From: Sphingomonas yunnanensis
Lineage (GTDB): Bacteria; Pseudomonadota; Alphaproteobacteria; Sphingomonadales; Sphingomonadaceae
Reading direction: 5' to 3'
Assembly (NCBI RefSeq): GCF_019898765.1
Contig: NZ_JAIOKB010000007.1
Span: 62,001 to 126,000 of the forward strand
DNA length: 64,000 nucleotides
Each line of letters begins with the position of its first letter. Positions within the stretch are counted from its first letter, which is position 1. This document shows, one piece after another, positions 43,491 through 53,217 of this stretch. The translations under genes and the position numbers were made by a program. The notes under the pieces are model-generated. The model saw only the letters and a program-made list of their open reading frames with translations, was not told where the DNA came from and did no database searches.

Positions 43491-44959
43491 GTGACGTCGA
43501 CACGAATGAGGAAGAGGGCGGCGCCGGCTTCTTCGGCTACATCCCCACGATCCTGTGGCAGCGCCGCTGGCTCATCATCATTCCCTTCGTGGTGCTCTCC
43601 ACGATCGGGGTGGCGCTCGCGCTGCTGCTGCCGCCCATGTACCGCTCGTCAGCGACGTTGCTGGTGGAATCGCAGGAACTGCCCTCGACGCTGGTGAGCT
43701 CGCCGCTGACGACGATCATCGACCAGCGCATCGCCAAGATCCGCGAGCAGGTGCTCAGCCGGGGCGACCTGATCGCGCTGATCGAGCAGAACAATCTGTA
43801 CGAGAAGGAGCGTCGCTCCAAGCCGCTCTCCGAGATCGTCGAGACGATGCAGAAGGCGACCGCGGTGCAGGCGGTGAGCGGCGACATCGGCCAGGGGCAG
43901 CAGGCGCAGAACGGCGGCACCAGCACGATCGCGTTCACGATGAGCTTCGACTACGCCGACCCTGCCAAGGCACAGGCGGTGATGCAGAGCATCGTCAGCC
44001 GCTTCCTCGAGATCGACGCGACCAGCATGGCGGCGCAGGCGACCAACACGGTCGACTTCCTCCAGGATCAATCGCGCAAGCTGCAGGATCAGATCGGCCA
44101 GATCGAGGGCCAGATCACCCAGCTCAAGGCGCGTAACGGCAGCGCCCTGGCCTCGGGCGGCATCGTCATGCCGTCGAACAGCAGCGGCTACAGCGCGCAG
44201 ATCGCCCAGCTGCAGAGCGAGAATCGTGCGTTGCTCGCGCAGTCGCGCAAGTCGGGCGGCAAGGACCCGCTGGTGCAGCAGGCCGAGCAGGCGCTGATCG
44301 CCGCCCGCGCGGTGTACAACGAGAGCCATCCCGACGTGATCCGCGCCAAGGCGCGCGTCGCACAGGCGAAGGAGATCGCCAACGCGCAGGGCGACACGTC
44401 AGACGCCTCGCTGGTGCAGAGCCAGATCCAGGCGAACAATGCGCAGATCGCACAGCTCGAGTCGTATCGGGCCAGCGACAATGCGCGCGCCTCGGCGAGC
44501 ATGGCGAATTCGTCGCGCGCCCCGGTGGTGCTGGAACAGGTGAGCCAGCTGGAGGCGCGCGCCAACGGTCTGCGCGATCAGCTGAAGGACATCACCGGCA
44601 ACGTGCTGCGCGCGCAGAACTCGGCGCGGATGGCGCAGGAGCAGAAGGGCGAGCGGCTCACCGTGGTCGATCCGCCCGCGGCGCCCGATCGCCCGGTCTC
44701 GCCCAACCGCCTGCTGCTGATCGGCGGCGGTGTGGCGGGTGGCCTGGGTCTCGGCCTGGTGCTCGCGCTCGCGCTCGAGTTCCTGATGCGCCCGATCCGT
44801 GGCGTCGACCAGCTCAAGGCGCTCGGGCTCGAGACGCTGACCGTGGTGCCCACCTTCACCCCCGACATCGCGCCGGGACAGAAGCGCCGCCGCTGGCTGC
44901 CAGGCCTGCCGTTCCGCCGCAAACCCCGTTTGGCCGCCGACGCCGGCGGAGCGATGTGA
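43487..44959 (+). CDS. Polysaccharide chain-length determinant (Wzc/GumC-type)
   Basis: Inner-membrane copolymerase that sets polysaccharide length. With this start it has about 490 residues (495 with the alternative ATG at 43472). A Wzz domain with TM1 (WLIIIPFVVLSTIGVALALLLP) is followed by a long coiled-coil periplasmic region (from about 150 to 400) rich in Gln and Ala, then the GNVR-like/PPAAPDRPVSPNRLLLIGGGVAGGL segment and TM2. It lacks the cytoplasmic kinase, which is encoded by the next gene, as in GumC/ExoP-split systems. I prefer the GTG that overlaps the preceding stop (GTGA); this follows the pattern at 42279. Confidence 0.92.
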   Translation: MSDVDTNEEEGGAGFFGYIPTILWQRRWLIIIPFVVLSTIGVALALLLPPMYRSSATLLVESQELPSTLVSSPLTTIIDQRIAKIREQVLSRGDLIALIEQNNLYEKERRSKPLSEIVETMQKATAVQAVSGDIGQGQQAQNGGTSTIAFTMSFDYADPAKAQAVMQSIVSRFLEIDATSMAAQATNTVDFLQDQSRKLQDQIGQIEGQITQLKARNGSALASGGIVMPSNSSGYSAQIAQLQSENRALLAQSRKSGGKDPLVQQAEQALIAARAVYNESHPDVIRAKARVAQAKEIANAQGDTSDASLVQSQIQANNAQIAQLESYRASDNARASASMANSSRAPVVLEQVSQLEARANGLRDQLKDITGNVLRAQNSARMAQEQKGERLTVVDPPAAPDRPVSPNRLLLIGGGVAGGLGLGLVLALALEFLMRPIRGVDQLKALGLETLTVVPTFTPDIAPGQKRRRWLPGLPFRRKPRLAADAGGAM

Positions 44960-44961
44960 AG

Positions 44962-45771
44962 ATGACCGACATGCTCAAGGCCATTCCCATGACCAAGCCC
45001 GACATCGCACCGTTCGCGGGCGAGACCATCCCCGAGCTGGACCAGAGCGCCGAGTTCGCCTGGTCGAGCGCGGAGGCGAAGCAGCGCGGCATCTACGGCT
45101 TCGACAGCCGCGACGTGCGCTCGCGCCCGTTCAACATGCTGCGCTCGCGCCTGCTCAAGTTGCAGCGGCACAAGGGCTGGCGGCTGTTCGGCATCGTCTC
45201 GGCGACGCCCGCGGTCGGCAAGTCGTTCTGCGCCACCAACTTGGCGGCGGCGCTGTCGCGCACGCCGGGGCTCGACACCTATCTCGTCGATCTCGACCTG
45301 CGCCGCGGCTCGATCGCCTACAATTTCGGCGTGCCGGTCGAGCAGGGTATGCGCCACTATCTCGAGGGCGAGGTCGACACGCTCGGCGCGTTCGCCTGCC
45401 ACCCGCAGGGCGAGCGGCTGGTGATCCTGCCGACCGATCGCGCGCCCGCGCACTCGGCCGAGCTGCTCGCCTCGTCGCGAATGGAGCGCGTGATCGCGTC
45501 GATGCGCGCGGTCACCGCACCCTCGATCTTCCTGTGCGACCTTCCCCCTGTCTTCGCCAACGACGACGCGACGATCGTGACGACCAAGCTCGACGCCTTC
45601 ATCATGGTGGTCGAGGAAGGGCGCACGACCAAGAAGCAGGTCAAGGACGCGCTCCACGTGCTCGACCAGGCGCCCTGCGCGGGCGTGGTGCTCAACCGCT
45701 TCGACGGCGGGCTTCTGGCCGACAGCTATGGCTATGGCTACGGCGCCGGCTACGCGGACTATTATAAGTAA
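44962..45771 (+). CDS. CpsD/CapB-family bacterial tyrosine kinase
   Basis: The cytoplasmic partner of the chain-length protein: an autophosphorylating BY-kinase of about 269 residues. It has a deviant Walker A in ATPAVGKSF, DLDLRRG (Walker A') and a Walker B-like IFLCDLPPVFANDD. The C-terminus has a tyrosine cluster (SYGYGYGAGYADYY), as in Wzc and CapB, which is phosphorylated to regulate polysaccharide assembly. The start could also be the GTG at 44956 that overlaps the previous stop. It ends a five-gene plus-strand run. Confidence 0.9.
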   Translation: MTDMLKAIPMTKPDIAPFAGETIPELDQSAEFAWSSAEAKQRGIYGFDSRDVRSRPFNMLRSRLLKLQRHKGWRLFGIVSATPAVGKSFCATNLAAALSRTPGLDTYLVDLDLRRGSIAYNFGVPVEQGMRHYLEGEVDTLGAFACHPQGERLVILPTDRAPAHSAELLASSRMERVIASMRAVTAPSIFLCDLPPVFANDDATIVTTKLDAFIMVVEEGRTTKKQVKDALHVLDQAPCAGVVLNRFDGGLLADSYGYGYGAGYADYYK

Positions 45772-46148
45772 GCGACCGCGCTGCGGCGCGGCGAGTGCTT
45801 GATCCTGACTGGCGGCGGATCGTCGCGATAGCTTCGTTGTCCCGGCTCTGAGCCCGGACGAAGGTTACCGCGCGATCCGCCCGCTTGGCTTGGTCGGGGC
45901 CATCGAACCCGGCTCGGGGCAGCGACGGCGATCGTCGCGAGCGCGATGTCGGCGTCAGCGCAGGGCTCGCCGCGATCGAGAGAATAAACAAGCAGTGCCA
46001 CGGGCGTGGATCGACACGCGTGGCCCCCAGCGTGCTACCGCGAACGCAGGGCCCGAGAGCGATGAGCGGCGTACCCACCCGACCCCTCGTCTGACAGGGC
46101 GGCAAGATCGACGGAGCGGCGGCGCCCGATGACGCCGCCGCCCTCGCC
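45772..46148. other. 377-base convergent gap
   Basis: Between the tyrosine kinase gene (plus) and the EpsD-like gene (minus). One hairpin resembling half of a repeat, TTGTCCCGG with CCCGGACGAA, lies at 45837-45863. Open frames crossing it have no ribosome binding site or recognisable product. Nothing else was seen. Confidence 0.45.
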
Positions 46149-47000
46149 TCACTTGGCGGCGGCGGCCGGCGCGCCCGAGCCCGTCGGCGGCGGGGCGTAG
46201 CCCGGCTGGTACTCGATCTTGGCGGTCGAGCGCAGCTGCTTCACCTGATCGTTGAGGCCCTTGTCCTCGCCCTGCTTGCGCAGCGCCGCGACCGCCGCCT
46301 TGCGCATGTCGTCCGCCGACATCGCCACTGGCTCGCGGCCGACGATCACGTTGGCGAACAGCTTGCCGCCGGCGGGCAGCACGAACGGCTCGGTCGAGGG
46401 CAGCGCGAAGATGCGCTTCAGCACCTCGGGCGGCACGCTGGCGGTGTCGAGTCGGCCGCTGGTGCGAGTGAACGGGATGTTGAGCTTGGTGAGCGTCGCC
46501 GCGACCGCGTCGAGCGAATGCGCGTCCTTGAGCGGCTCGAGCACCTTGGGATCGCTCGGCGGCTCGATCGCGACCTGCTGGAGCGCGAGCACCTGGCGCT
46601 GCGCGAAGGCCTGAGGGTTGGCCGCGACGAACTGGTCGATCGCCTTCTGGTCAGGCAGCTTCTGGCTGCCGTTCTGGCGCTCGACATTCATCGCGATGAG
46701 CAGTTCGTCGGTGAGGCGGCGCTGGCGGCTGAGGAACTCGGGCGTCTTGTCGACGCCGTTCTTGCGCGCGTCCTGCGCCAGCAGGCGACGGCTGATGATA
46801 TTCTGCAACAGCTGCGCGCGCACCGCCTTCTGGTCGGCGCCCTGCGGCACATTGGCCTGCTGCAGCTCGGCATTGAGCTCACCGATCGAGATCTCATCCC
46901 CATTCACCACCGCGACCGTCTGCCCGGTCGGCTTGCGATCGCACCCCGCCGCGAGCAGCGCGAGCGAGCTCGCCGCGATCAGAGTCCCACGCCTGAACAT
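46149..47000 (-). CDS. epsD: EpsD-like peptidyl-prolyl isomerase lipoprotein
   Basis: A 283-residue lipoprotein of the SurA/parvulin-like EpsD family that accompanies EpsH-type exosortase and exopolysaccharide loci. The lipobox is LAAGC at residue 20. An N-terminal SurA-like helical part (GQTVAVVNGDEISIGELNAEL, LLQNIISRRLLAQDARKNGV) is followed by a PPIase-like domain with VLALQQVAIEPPSD and LFANVIVGREPVAMSADDM. A disordered Pro/Ala C-terminus closes it. It would assist folding of periplasmic components; whether it has isomerase activity is unknown. Position between the polysaccharide and exosortase genes fits. Confidence 0.88.
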   Translation of the reverse strand: MFRRGTLIAASSLALLAAGCDRKPTGQTVAVVNGDEISIGELNAELQQANVPQGADQKAVRAQLLQNIISRRLLAQDARKNGVDKTPEFLSRQRRLTDELLIAMNVERQNGSQKLPDQKAIDQFVAANPQAFAQRQVLALQQVAIEPPSDPKVLEPLKDAHSLDAVAATLTKLNIPFTRTSGRLDTASVPPEVLKRIFALPSTEPFVLPAGGKLFANVIVGREPVAMSADDMRKAAVAALRKQGEDKGLNDQVKQLRSTAKIEYQPGYAPPPTGSGAPAAAAK

Positions 47001-47087
47001 CTCAATCCCCTTTTCACTGATGGCGGTCTACCTAGCACAAGCTGCGGATATGCTGTACCGCTAGCTCGTCAAGGATTGGACCGCCGG

Positions 47088-47339
47088 ATGCAAACTGCTT
47101 ACGATTGGGTGACTTTGGCCATTTTCGCCGGCCTTGTCGTGCTGTTTCTGCAACGATCTGTTTCCAGCGACCGGCAGGATTCGATGCTTGCCTATCTGGC
47201 CGGCGCGGTGATCTGCGGGCTCGCCAATTATCTCGGCAATTCGGGTCAGCATCTGCTCGCGATCGCGCTGATCGTCGCCAACCTGATCTTCATCTTCCTC
47301 GTCCTCAAGCCGATCGACCTGCCCAGCCGTCGCTCCTGA
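47088..47339 (+). CDS. 83-residue membrane protein of the exosortase locus (XrtV accessory-like)
   Basis: A small protein with three hydrophobic segments: WVTLAIFAGLVVLFLQ, MLAYLAGAVICGLANYLG and LLAIALIVANLIFIFLVL. Proteins of this size and pattern beside the exosortase of sphingomonads are annotated as XrtV sorting-system accessory proteins; I recognise it on that basis, with moderate confidence. The start is the ATG at 47088; the longer frame runs through EpsD's antisense. It lies between two minus-strand genes. Its function is unknown. Confidence 0.75.
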   Translation: MQTAYDWVTLAIFAGLVVLFLQRSVSSDRQDSMLAYLAGAVICGLANYLGNSGQHLLAIALIVANLIFIFLVLKPIDLPSRRS

Positions 47340-47345
47340 GCCGGC

Positions 47346-48053
47346 TCAGCCGGCGGCGCTGTCGAGTACGCGGCGGACGTCGGCGGGCACCGCCGCGAAC
47401 AGTGCACGCGTGAACGCGGCCAGTGTCGCCATGCCGGCCTCGCGGTCGTTCGTCAGCGTCGAGATACGCACCAGGATCGCATCGGGCACGTCGCCGCGCA
47501 GGTTCGCGCGGGCGACCGACCAGCGCTGCTGCGCCCAGCTAAGCGGCATGTCGCGGCCGACGCGGGTCCAGTACATCAGCTGCTCGACGCGATTGTCGGC
47601 GCGCGCCGTCATCACGGTGGCGTCGAGCTGTCCGCCGGGCAGCGGCACCGAGCGCACCGCCCGGTCGGTCAGCTTGAACCCGCCCGCCGGATAGCAATAT
47701 TCCGGGCGGTGCACCTGGAGCACGCCGGTCTGGCCACTGCTCTGCGCCATCAGCAGCATGATCGGCAGCTCGTCCGGGGCGAGATACACGCGCGTGAGCA
47801 GCTGCGAGTAGAGCAGGTCGGAGAGCTGGTCGGGCGGCGGCGTCACCAGCCCGCTCTTCGAGTAGAAAGACCAGGGCCCCACCCGCGCGGGGATCAGCGG
47901 GTCGAGCTTGCGCTTGCCGAGCAGATCGATGTGATGGCCTGGCACGCGCGCCGCGGCGACGCCCGCTGTCAGCAGGAAGGCGCCCCCCAGCAGCGCGCGG
48001 CGCCGGTCGAGCAGGCGGGTCTCGGGCAGCGCGGAACCGCTCGACTCAGTCAT
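47346..48053 (-). CDS. epsI: EpsI, exosortase-associated protein
   Basis: A 235-residue protein of the EpsI family (exosortase C-terminal domain/associated). One N-terminal hydrophobic segment (RRALLGGAFLLTAGVAAA) precedes a periplasmic domain with WSFYSKSGLVTPP, LLYSQLLTRVYL, VLQVHRPEYCYPAGGF, RVEQLMYWTRVG and an amphipathic end. The YCYPAGGF motif is a family mark. In many genomes EpsI is fused to the exosortase; here it is separate and overlaps the exosortase gene by 8 bases. It supports surface-protein sorting and exopolysaccharide function. Start at ATG 48053, since longer starts overlap the exosortase in another frame. Confidence 0.92.
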   Translation of the reverse strand: MTESSGSALPETRLLDRRRALLGGAFLLTAGVAAARVPGHHIDLLGKRKLDPLIPARVGPWSFYSKSGLVTPPPDQLSDLLYSQLLTRVYLAPDELPIMLLMAQSSGQTGVLQVHRPEYCYPAGGFKLTDRAVRSVPLPGGQLDATVMTARADNRVEQLMYWTRVGRDMPLSWAQQRWSVARANLRGDVPDAILVRISTLTNDREAGMATLAAFTRALFAAVPADVRRVLDSAAG

Positions 48054-48942
48054 GGCCGTTCCCCAGCGCGCGGCGTAGCGGAGTCGCCACCGCGTCGATC
48101 GCGAAGATGGTGAGCACCGAGACCAGAAACATGACCAGCCCGGCGAAATCGTGCGCGAAGCCCTGCGCTGCCGCATCACCGAAATAATAAGTGATGAGGA
48201 TCAGCAGGATCACGCGGATGAAGTTGGCGAAGATCGCGATCGGCACGATCGTCAGCATCAGCAGCGCGGCGTAGCGCCAGTTCGCCTGATGCCGCACGTA
48301 GATGTAGAACAGGCAGATCGCGGTGAGGCTGATGATCGAGTTGAGGCCCGCACACGCCGCCGCCACCAGCAGGTCATATTGCGCGATCTGGATCGACACG
48401 CCCGAGCTGCCGATCGGATAGCCCAGAGCATAGAGCAGGTTCACCGCCTGCTCCGAGATGGCGATCTTGAGCGGCTGGGTGATGACCGCGACCACCTGAT
48501 CGGGTGGCGGGAAGACGAAGCCGAGATACAGGATCGGGAACCACAATTCGCGCAGCACCGTGCCGCCGAGCAGCGCATAGGCCGCGACGATCAGCGCGCC
48601 GTAGAGCGCGAACCCCTCGATCTCGATGATGCCGGTGATATGCGCCAGCAGATAGAACAGCAGGCAGATCGGCAGCAGCAGCGCGACCACCAGCGCGGAA
48701 CCGGGCCGCCGCAGCGGCCACACGCGGGGCACCTCGCGCCACAGCAGCCACAGCCCGGTGGCGAGCACCAGCGGGCCATGGCCGCCCTGCTCCGTCGACC
48801 AGCTGAAGCGCGCCACCGTGATCATCGTCGGCGTCGCCAGCGCGATGCAGCCGATCAGCAGCAGCCAGGCCGACCGCGACAGCGAGGGGAGACGCGGCGT
48901 GGGTCGGCCGCGTGGCCGATTGAGCTCGGCCGCGGTCGACAT
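48046..48942 (-). CDS. xrtV: Exosortase (transpeptidase-like, likely XrtV subtype)
   Basis: A 298-residue polytopic membrane protein with about eight helices. The catalytic residues are in three conserved places: Cys197 in VAAACAGLNS, Arg243 in ANFIRVILL and His264 in FAHDFAGLVMF. This is the exosortase pattern; the enzyme would cleave and anchor PEP-CTERM proteins such as those at 33664 and 36558. The subtype V is inferred from the separate EpsI and the small accessory protein. A start at GTG 48966 is also possible; I prefer ATG 48942. It would act in the inner membrane on the periplasmic side. Confidence 0.9.
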   Translation of the reverse strand: MSTAAELNRPRGRPTPRLPSLSRSAWLLLIGCIALATPTMITVARFSWSTEQGGHGPLVLATGLWLLWREVPRVWPLRRPGSALVVALLLPICLLFYLLAHITGIIEIEGFALYGALIVAAYALLGGTVLRELWFPILYLGFVFPPPDQVVAVITQPLKIAISEQAVNLLYALGYPIGSSGVSIQIAQYDLLVAAACAGLNSIISLTAICLFYIYVRHQANWRYAALLMLTIVPIAIFANFIRVILLILITYYFGDAAAQGFAHDFAGLVMFLVSVLTIFAIDAVATPLRRALGNGHD

Positions 48943-49226
48943 GGTCGCACTATGCTGACTATTCACCTGTATCGAACTCGACGAGCGGGCACATACCGAC
49001 GCGGCACCGGCGACCCCTTCCGGCGGACCTTGGCATAAACATCAAACCACCCGCTCGCAACTGACCGAGGCGATCATGCGCCGGCGCTGATTGACGAAAG
49101 TGGCACGGTATAGGGCAAACGCGCCGTTTACCGGACACTCACGAGCGACAAGCTAGTGGTCAGCGCGCGCGGCGCTGCGCTACAGCCGCGGCCGCCGCCG
49201 GTCGGCGTTGTTCAAGGGGTAAGCGG

Positions 49227-50411
49227 GTGACAGCAATGGCAGTGATCGCGACCGTGCTCGCCGTGCTCGTCGCGGCGCCGCTGCTGGCGCTGACCGCGGC
49301 CTTCGTGATCGAGGTGGCCGCGGGGTTGCACTCGCCCGCCTCCCCCGCGCCGGACGGCATCGCGCCGCGCGCGGTGATCGTGATGCCCGCACACGACGAG
49401 GGCCCGATCATCGCCGCCACGGTGGCGCGTCTGCTCCCCGAGCTGCCCACTGGGTTCGAGCTACTGGTGGTGGCGGACAATTGCCGCGACGACACCGCCG
49501 CCGTCGCCGCCGCGGCGGGCGCGCGCGTGACACGCCGCGACGATCCGGCGCGGCGCGGCAAGGGCTATGCGCTGGCGCACGCGCGCGACCAGATCGCGGC
49601 ACGCTCGCCCGCCGACCAGCCCGCGGTGGTGATGGTGCTCGACGCCGACGGCGCGACCGACCGCGCCTCGCTGGTCGCGATGGCCGCGCGCGCCACCGAG
49701 CGGCCGGTGCAGGCGACCAACCTGCTCGCCCCCGACCTGACCGCGGCGCCGATGGTGCAGGTCTCCAACTTCGCGTTCGTCATCAAGAATCTGGTGCGTC
49801 AGGGCGGACTCGCCCGGCTGGCCGGGCGCGCCAATCTCACCGGCACGGGCATGGCCTTCCCCTGGCCGATCTTCCGCGACGCGCCGCTCGCCACCTCCGA
49901 CATCGTCGAGGACCTCGCGCTCGGGCTCGACCTCGCCCGCCGCGGCAAGCTGCCGCGCTACGTCCCGGAGGCGACGGTGTGGAGCGCGGCGAGCAGCGCC
50001 GAGGGCACGCTGCAGCAGCGCCAGCGCTGGGAAGGCGGCTTCCTCGCCACCTCGCTTACCCGCGCCCTGCCCGCGATGGGAGCGGCGATGCGCCGCGGCG
50101 ACGCACGCGCGCTATGGGCCGGGCTGAGCCTCGCGATCCCGCCGCTGACGCTGCTGCTGATGCTCGACCTCGCCGCCCTGCTCCTCACCGGGCTGCTCGT
50201 CCTCGCCGGCGCGTCGCCCTGGCCCGCTGTGCTGCTCGCCGCCGCGCTGACCGCCGCGGCGATCGCTCTGTGGGTCGCGTGGCGTCGGGTCGGGCGCCCG
50301 TTCCTCTCGGCGGGGGCGGCGGCGCGGCTGCCGCTCTACGTGCTATGGAAGATCCCGCTCTACCTCAAGTTGCTCGGCGGCCGCCCGACGTCCTGGCTGC
50401 GCGCACGCTGA
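49227..50411 (+). CDS. Family 2 glycosyltransferase
   Basis: A 394-residue membrane-bound GT2 enzyme. It has an N-terminal helix, a GT-A domain with PAHDEG, LLVVADNCRDDT and LDADG (metal-binding DxD), a catalytic ED in SDIVEDLALGLDL, and QQRQRWEGG (the QxxRW motif). Two or three C-terminal helices follow. It likely extends the exopolysaccharide chain. Either the GTG at 49227 or the ATG at 49236 may be the start. Its 3' end overlaps the convergent acyltransferase gene by 47 bases. Confidence 0.9.
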   Translation: MTAMAVIATVLAVLVAAPLLALTAAFVIEVAAGLHSPASPAPDGIAPRAVIVMPAHDEGPIIAATVARLLPELPTGFELLVVADNCRDDTAAVAAAAGARVTRRDDPARRGKGYALAHARDQIAARSPADQPAVVMVLDADGATDRASLVAMAARATERPVQATNLLAPDLTAAPMVQVSNFAFVIKNLVRQGGLARLAGRANLTGTGMAFPWPIFRDAPLATSDIVEDLALGLDLARRGKLPRYVPEATVWSAASSAEGTLQQRQRWEGGFLATSLTRALPAMGAAMRRGDARALWAGLSLAIPPLTLLLMLDLAALLLTGLLVLAGASPWPAVLLAAALTAAAIALWVAWRRVGRPFLSAGAAARLPLYVLWKIPLYLKLLGGRPTSWLRAR

Positions 50412-51363
50412 GCCAGCGCCGCTCGACCCGCTTGCCGAGCCCGATCATCGGCCGCTCGAAGCGGAAGGTGGAGAGATGGGCCGCGGCGAAGGTGGCGGCG
50501 AACAGCAGCGGGCGCTTGGCATAGCGTACCAGCGTGTCCCCGCTGCCCAGCCACGTCGCCGCGAACATCGCGTGGAAGACGTAGACCGCGTACGAGACCT
50601 CGGCGATGTAGCGCGCCGGCGCCGAGCCGAACAGCGCGCGCAGCCATGCCGGCGCGGCATAGATCGAGCTGCCCACCGTCGCCGCGGCGAGATAGGGGCG
50701 CAGGTACATCAGCGCGCCGGCCCCCTCGTGCGCCGAGGCGAGCAGCAGGGGCAGCAGCAACAGCGGTAGGAGGCGCGGCAGCGACGCGGTCCAGCGTGGC
50801 GCGCGCGCGTGCAGCAGCGCCAGCGTCGCGCCGGCCAGGATCTCGTCGACCCGCTGCCAGGTGAAGATGCTGATGGGCGCGTGCTGCGCCACCCGCGTCA
50901 GCGTCACCGCGACGCACAGCGGCGGCAGCAGCCACAGCGCACGCCGCCCGCCCAGCGCCACCAGCAACGCGACGCCGACGTAGAATTGCACCTCGACGCA
51001 CAGGCTCCACAGATGCTCGCCGCCGGGCAGCAGACGCGTCGGTGGCAGGTTGGCCACGAACAGCAGGTTGGCACCGAGCGACTCGGCGTCGGTGCGGCTC
51101 GCCAGCGCCAGCGCGACCATCGCGCCCCAGCCGAGCGGCACGATGCGGAACAGCCGACGGATCAGGAACGGTACGATCTCCGGCCGGTGCAGCAGGAACT
51201 GCGTGATCAGGAAGCCTGATAGCGTGAAGAACAGCGCCATGCCGCTGGCCGCGACCGCGCCGTTGAGCCCCCAGCGATGCGGCCCGAGCGGCAGCAGATG
51301 CCCCGCGAGCACCAGCAGGATACTCAGTGCGCGCCAGCCGTCGAGGATCGGAATGCGCTGCAT
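50365..51363 (-). CDS. Acyltransferase 3 family membrane protein (OafA-like)
   Basis: A 332-residue polytopic membrane acyltransferase that would O-acetylate a surface sugar, most likely the exopolysaccharide. It has the family opening [16 protein letters not shown] with the catalytic-type His in LAGHL, the [14 protein letters not shown] loop, RRLFRIVPL, and a chain of about ten helices to the C-terminus. The ATG at 51363 begins directly at the conserved opening; the open frame extends further upstream. It converges on the GT2 gene with an overlap of 47 bases. The neighbouring UDP-glucuronate decarboxylase starts 160 bases upstream in the divergent direction. Confidence 0.9.
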   Translation of the reverse strand: MQRIPILDGWRALSILLVLAGHLLPLGPHRWGLNGAVAASGMALFFTLSGFLITQFLLHRPEIVPFLIRRLFRIVPLGWGAMVALALASRTDAESLGANLLFVANLPPTRLLPGGEHLWSLCVEVQFYVGVALLVALGGRRALWLLPPLCVAVTLTRVAQHAPISIFTWQRVDEILAGATLALLHARAPRWTASLPRLLPLLLLPLLLASAHEGAGALMYLRPYLAAATVGSSIYAAPAWLRALFGSAPARYIAEVSYAVYVFHAMFAATWLGSGDTLVRYAKRPLLFAATFAAAHLSTFRFERPMIGLGKRVERRWLSVRAARTSGGRRAT

Positions 51364-51525
51364 CAATGGTCCCTTAGTCATTCGCCGCCATGCTTGGCCA
51401 GCGTCGACGACGTGATGACGGCTTTGTCTGAAAGCTTCCTTGTCGCCGCGCAGGATCATTGGCACAAGCACGCGCCCGGCGGTCGGTCGGGCGCCGGCCG
51501 GCGTTTTCAGGGAGTTTCACGGTCT

Positions 51526-52482
<957 letters not shown>

Positions 52483-52599
52483 GGTGATCGAGCGCCGCGG
52501 AGAGGGGCTTTCCCCGCGGCCATGCTGTGCGGCGACGTGGGGTGACCAGCCAGTCAATCCGTTAGCTGCAGGGTCGGTGTGCGCCGGCCCCGCCTTCGC

Positions 52600-52696
52600 C
52601 GTCATCCCCGCGAAGGCGGGGATCCAGACACGCTGACGTGGCCGCTCCTGCCGTGAGGTCCACGCGTCTGGATACCCGCCTTCGCGGGAATGACGG
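52600..52696. repeat. Family 2 paired palindrome
   Basis: CGTCATCCCCGCGAAGGCGG then GGATCCAGACACG on the left; CGCGTCTGGATACCCGCCTTC then GCGGGAATGACGG on the right. The arms are reverse complements with a few mismatches. It sits between the decarboxylase gene and the EF-hand gene. Confidence 0.8.
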
Positions 52697-52751
52697 AGGA
52701 GGCTAAAGACGACGGGCCTCGCTCATGGTCCGGGAGGCCGGTCCCGCCCCC

Positions 52752-53180
52752 TCACCCCGCCGGCGCGGCGCGGTTGTCCGGTTCCTCCGACGGCGTCGGC
52801 AGGTCCATCTCTTTCTGCTCGTGCGCGCGCTCGCGCTCGTCGCTCGTCACCGTGCCGTCGCGGTTAAAGTCCTGCTGGTCGAAGCGCCCCAGCATCCATG
52901 CGCTCCACTCGTCGTTGGAGATGCGGCCGTCCTTGTCGCGGTCGATCTCGGCGAAGCGGTCGGCCAGGCGCCTCGGCAGTTCGTTGGGGGTGAGATGATC
53001 GTCGTGGTTCACGTCGAGCCGGCGGAAACGCCGCTCGACCACCCCGCCATAGTCGAGCCGCGACATCACGAAGGGCGGCACGTAATTGGCCAGCACCGCG
53101 GGATCGGCCGCTTCTTCCGCATTCTCCTTCGAGCAGGCGGCGAGCAGCACAGCTCCCGCCACCATCATCTGCCACCGCAT
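52752..53180 (-). CDS. EF-hand lipoprotein with three calcium-binding loops
   Basis: A 142-residue lipoprotein. The signal ends in the lipobox VLLAAC (Cys16). Three EF-hand-like loops follow: DVNHDDHLTPNE, DRDKDGRISNDE and DFNRDGTVTSDE, each with acidic residues at the usual ligand positions. An acidic-Pro C-terminus closes it. It would bind calcium at the outer membrane or periplasm. ATG 53180 is chosen since it starts the signal; the next gene upstream ends in overlap with longer starts. Exact function is unknown. Confidence 0.88.
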   Translation of the reverse strand: MRWQMMVAGAVLLAACSKENAEEAADPAVLANYVPPFVMSRLDYGGVVERRFRRLDVNHDDHLTPNELPRRLADRFAEIDRDKDGRISNDEWSAWMLGRFDQQDFNRDGTVTSDERERAHEQKEMDLPTPSEEPDNRAAPAG

Positions 53181-53217
53181 GCGACCCGAAACTCCCGTGT
53201 TCAACACCCGCGGCGTG

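Noticed and set aside
45772-46148. Small genes in the gap between the tyrosine kinase and epsD genes
   Set aside because: Frames there lack ribosome binding sites and shift composition; only half of a repeat-like hairpin was seen.
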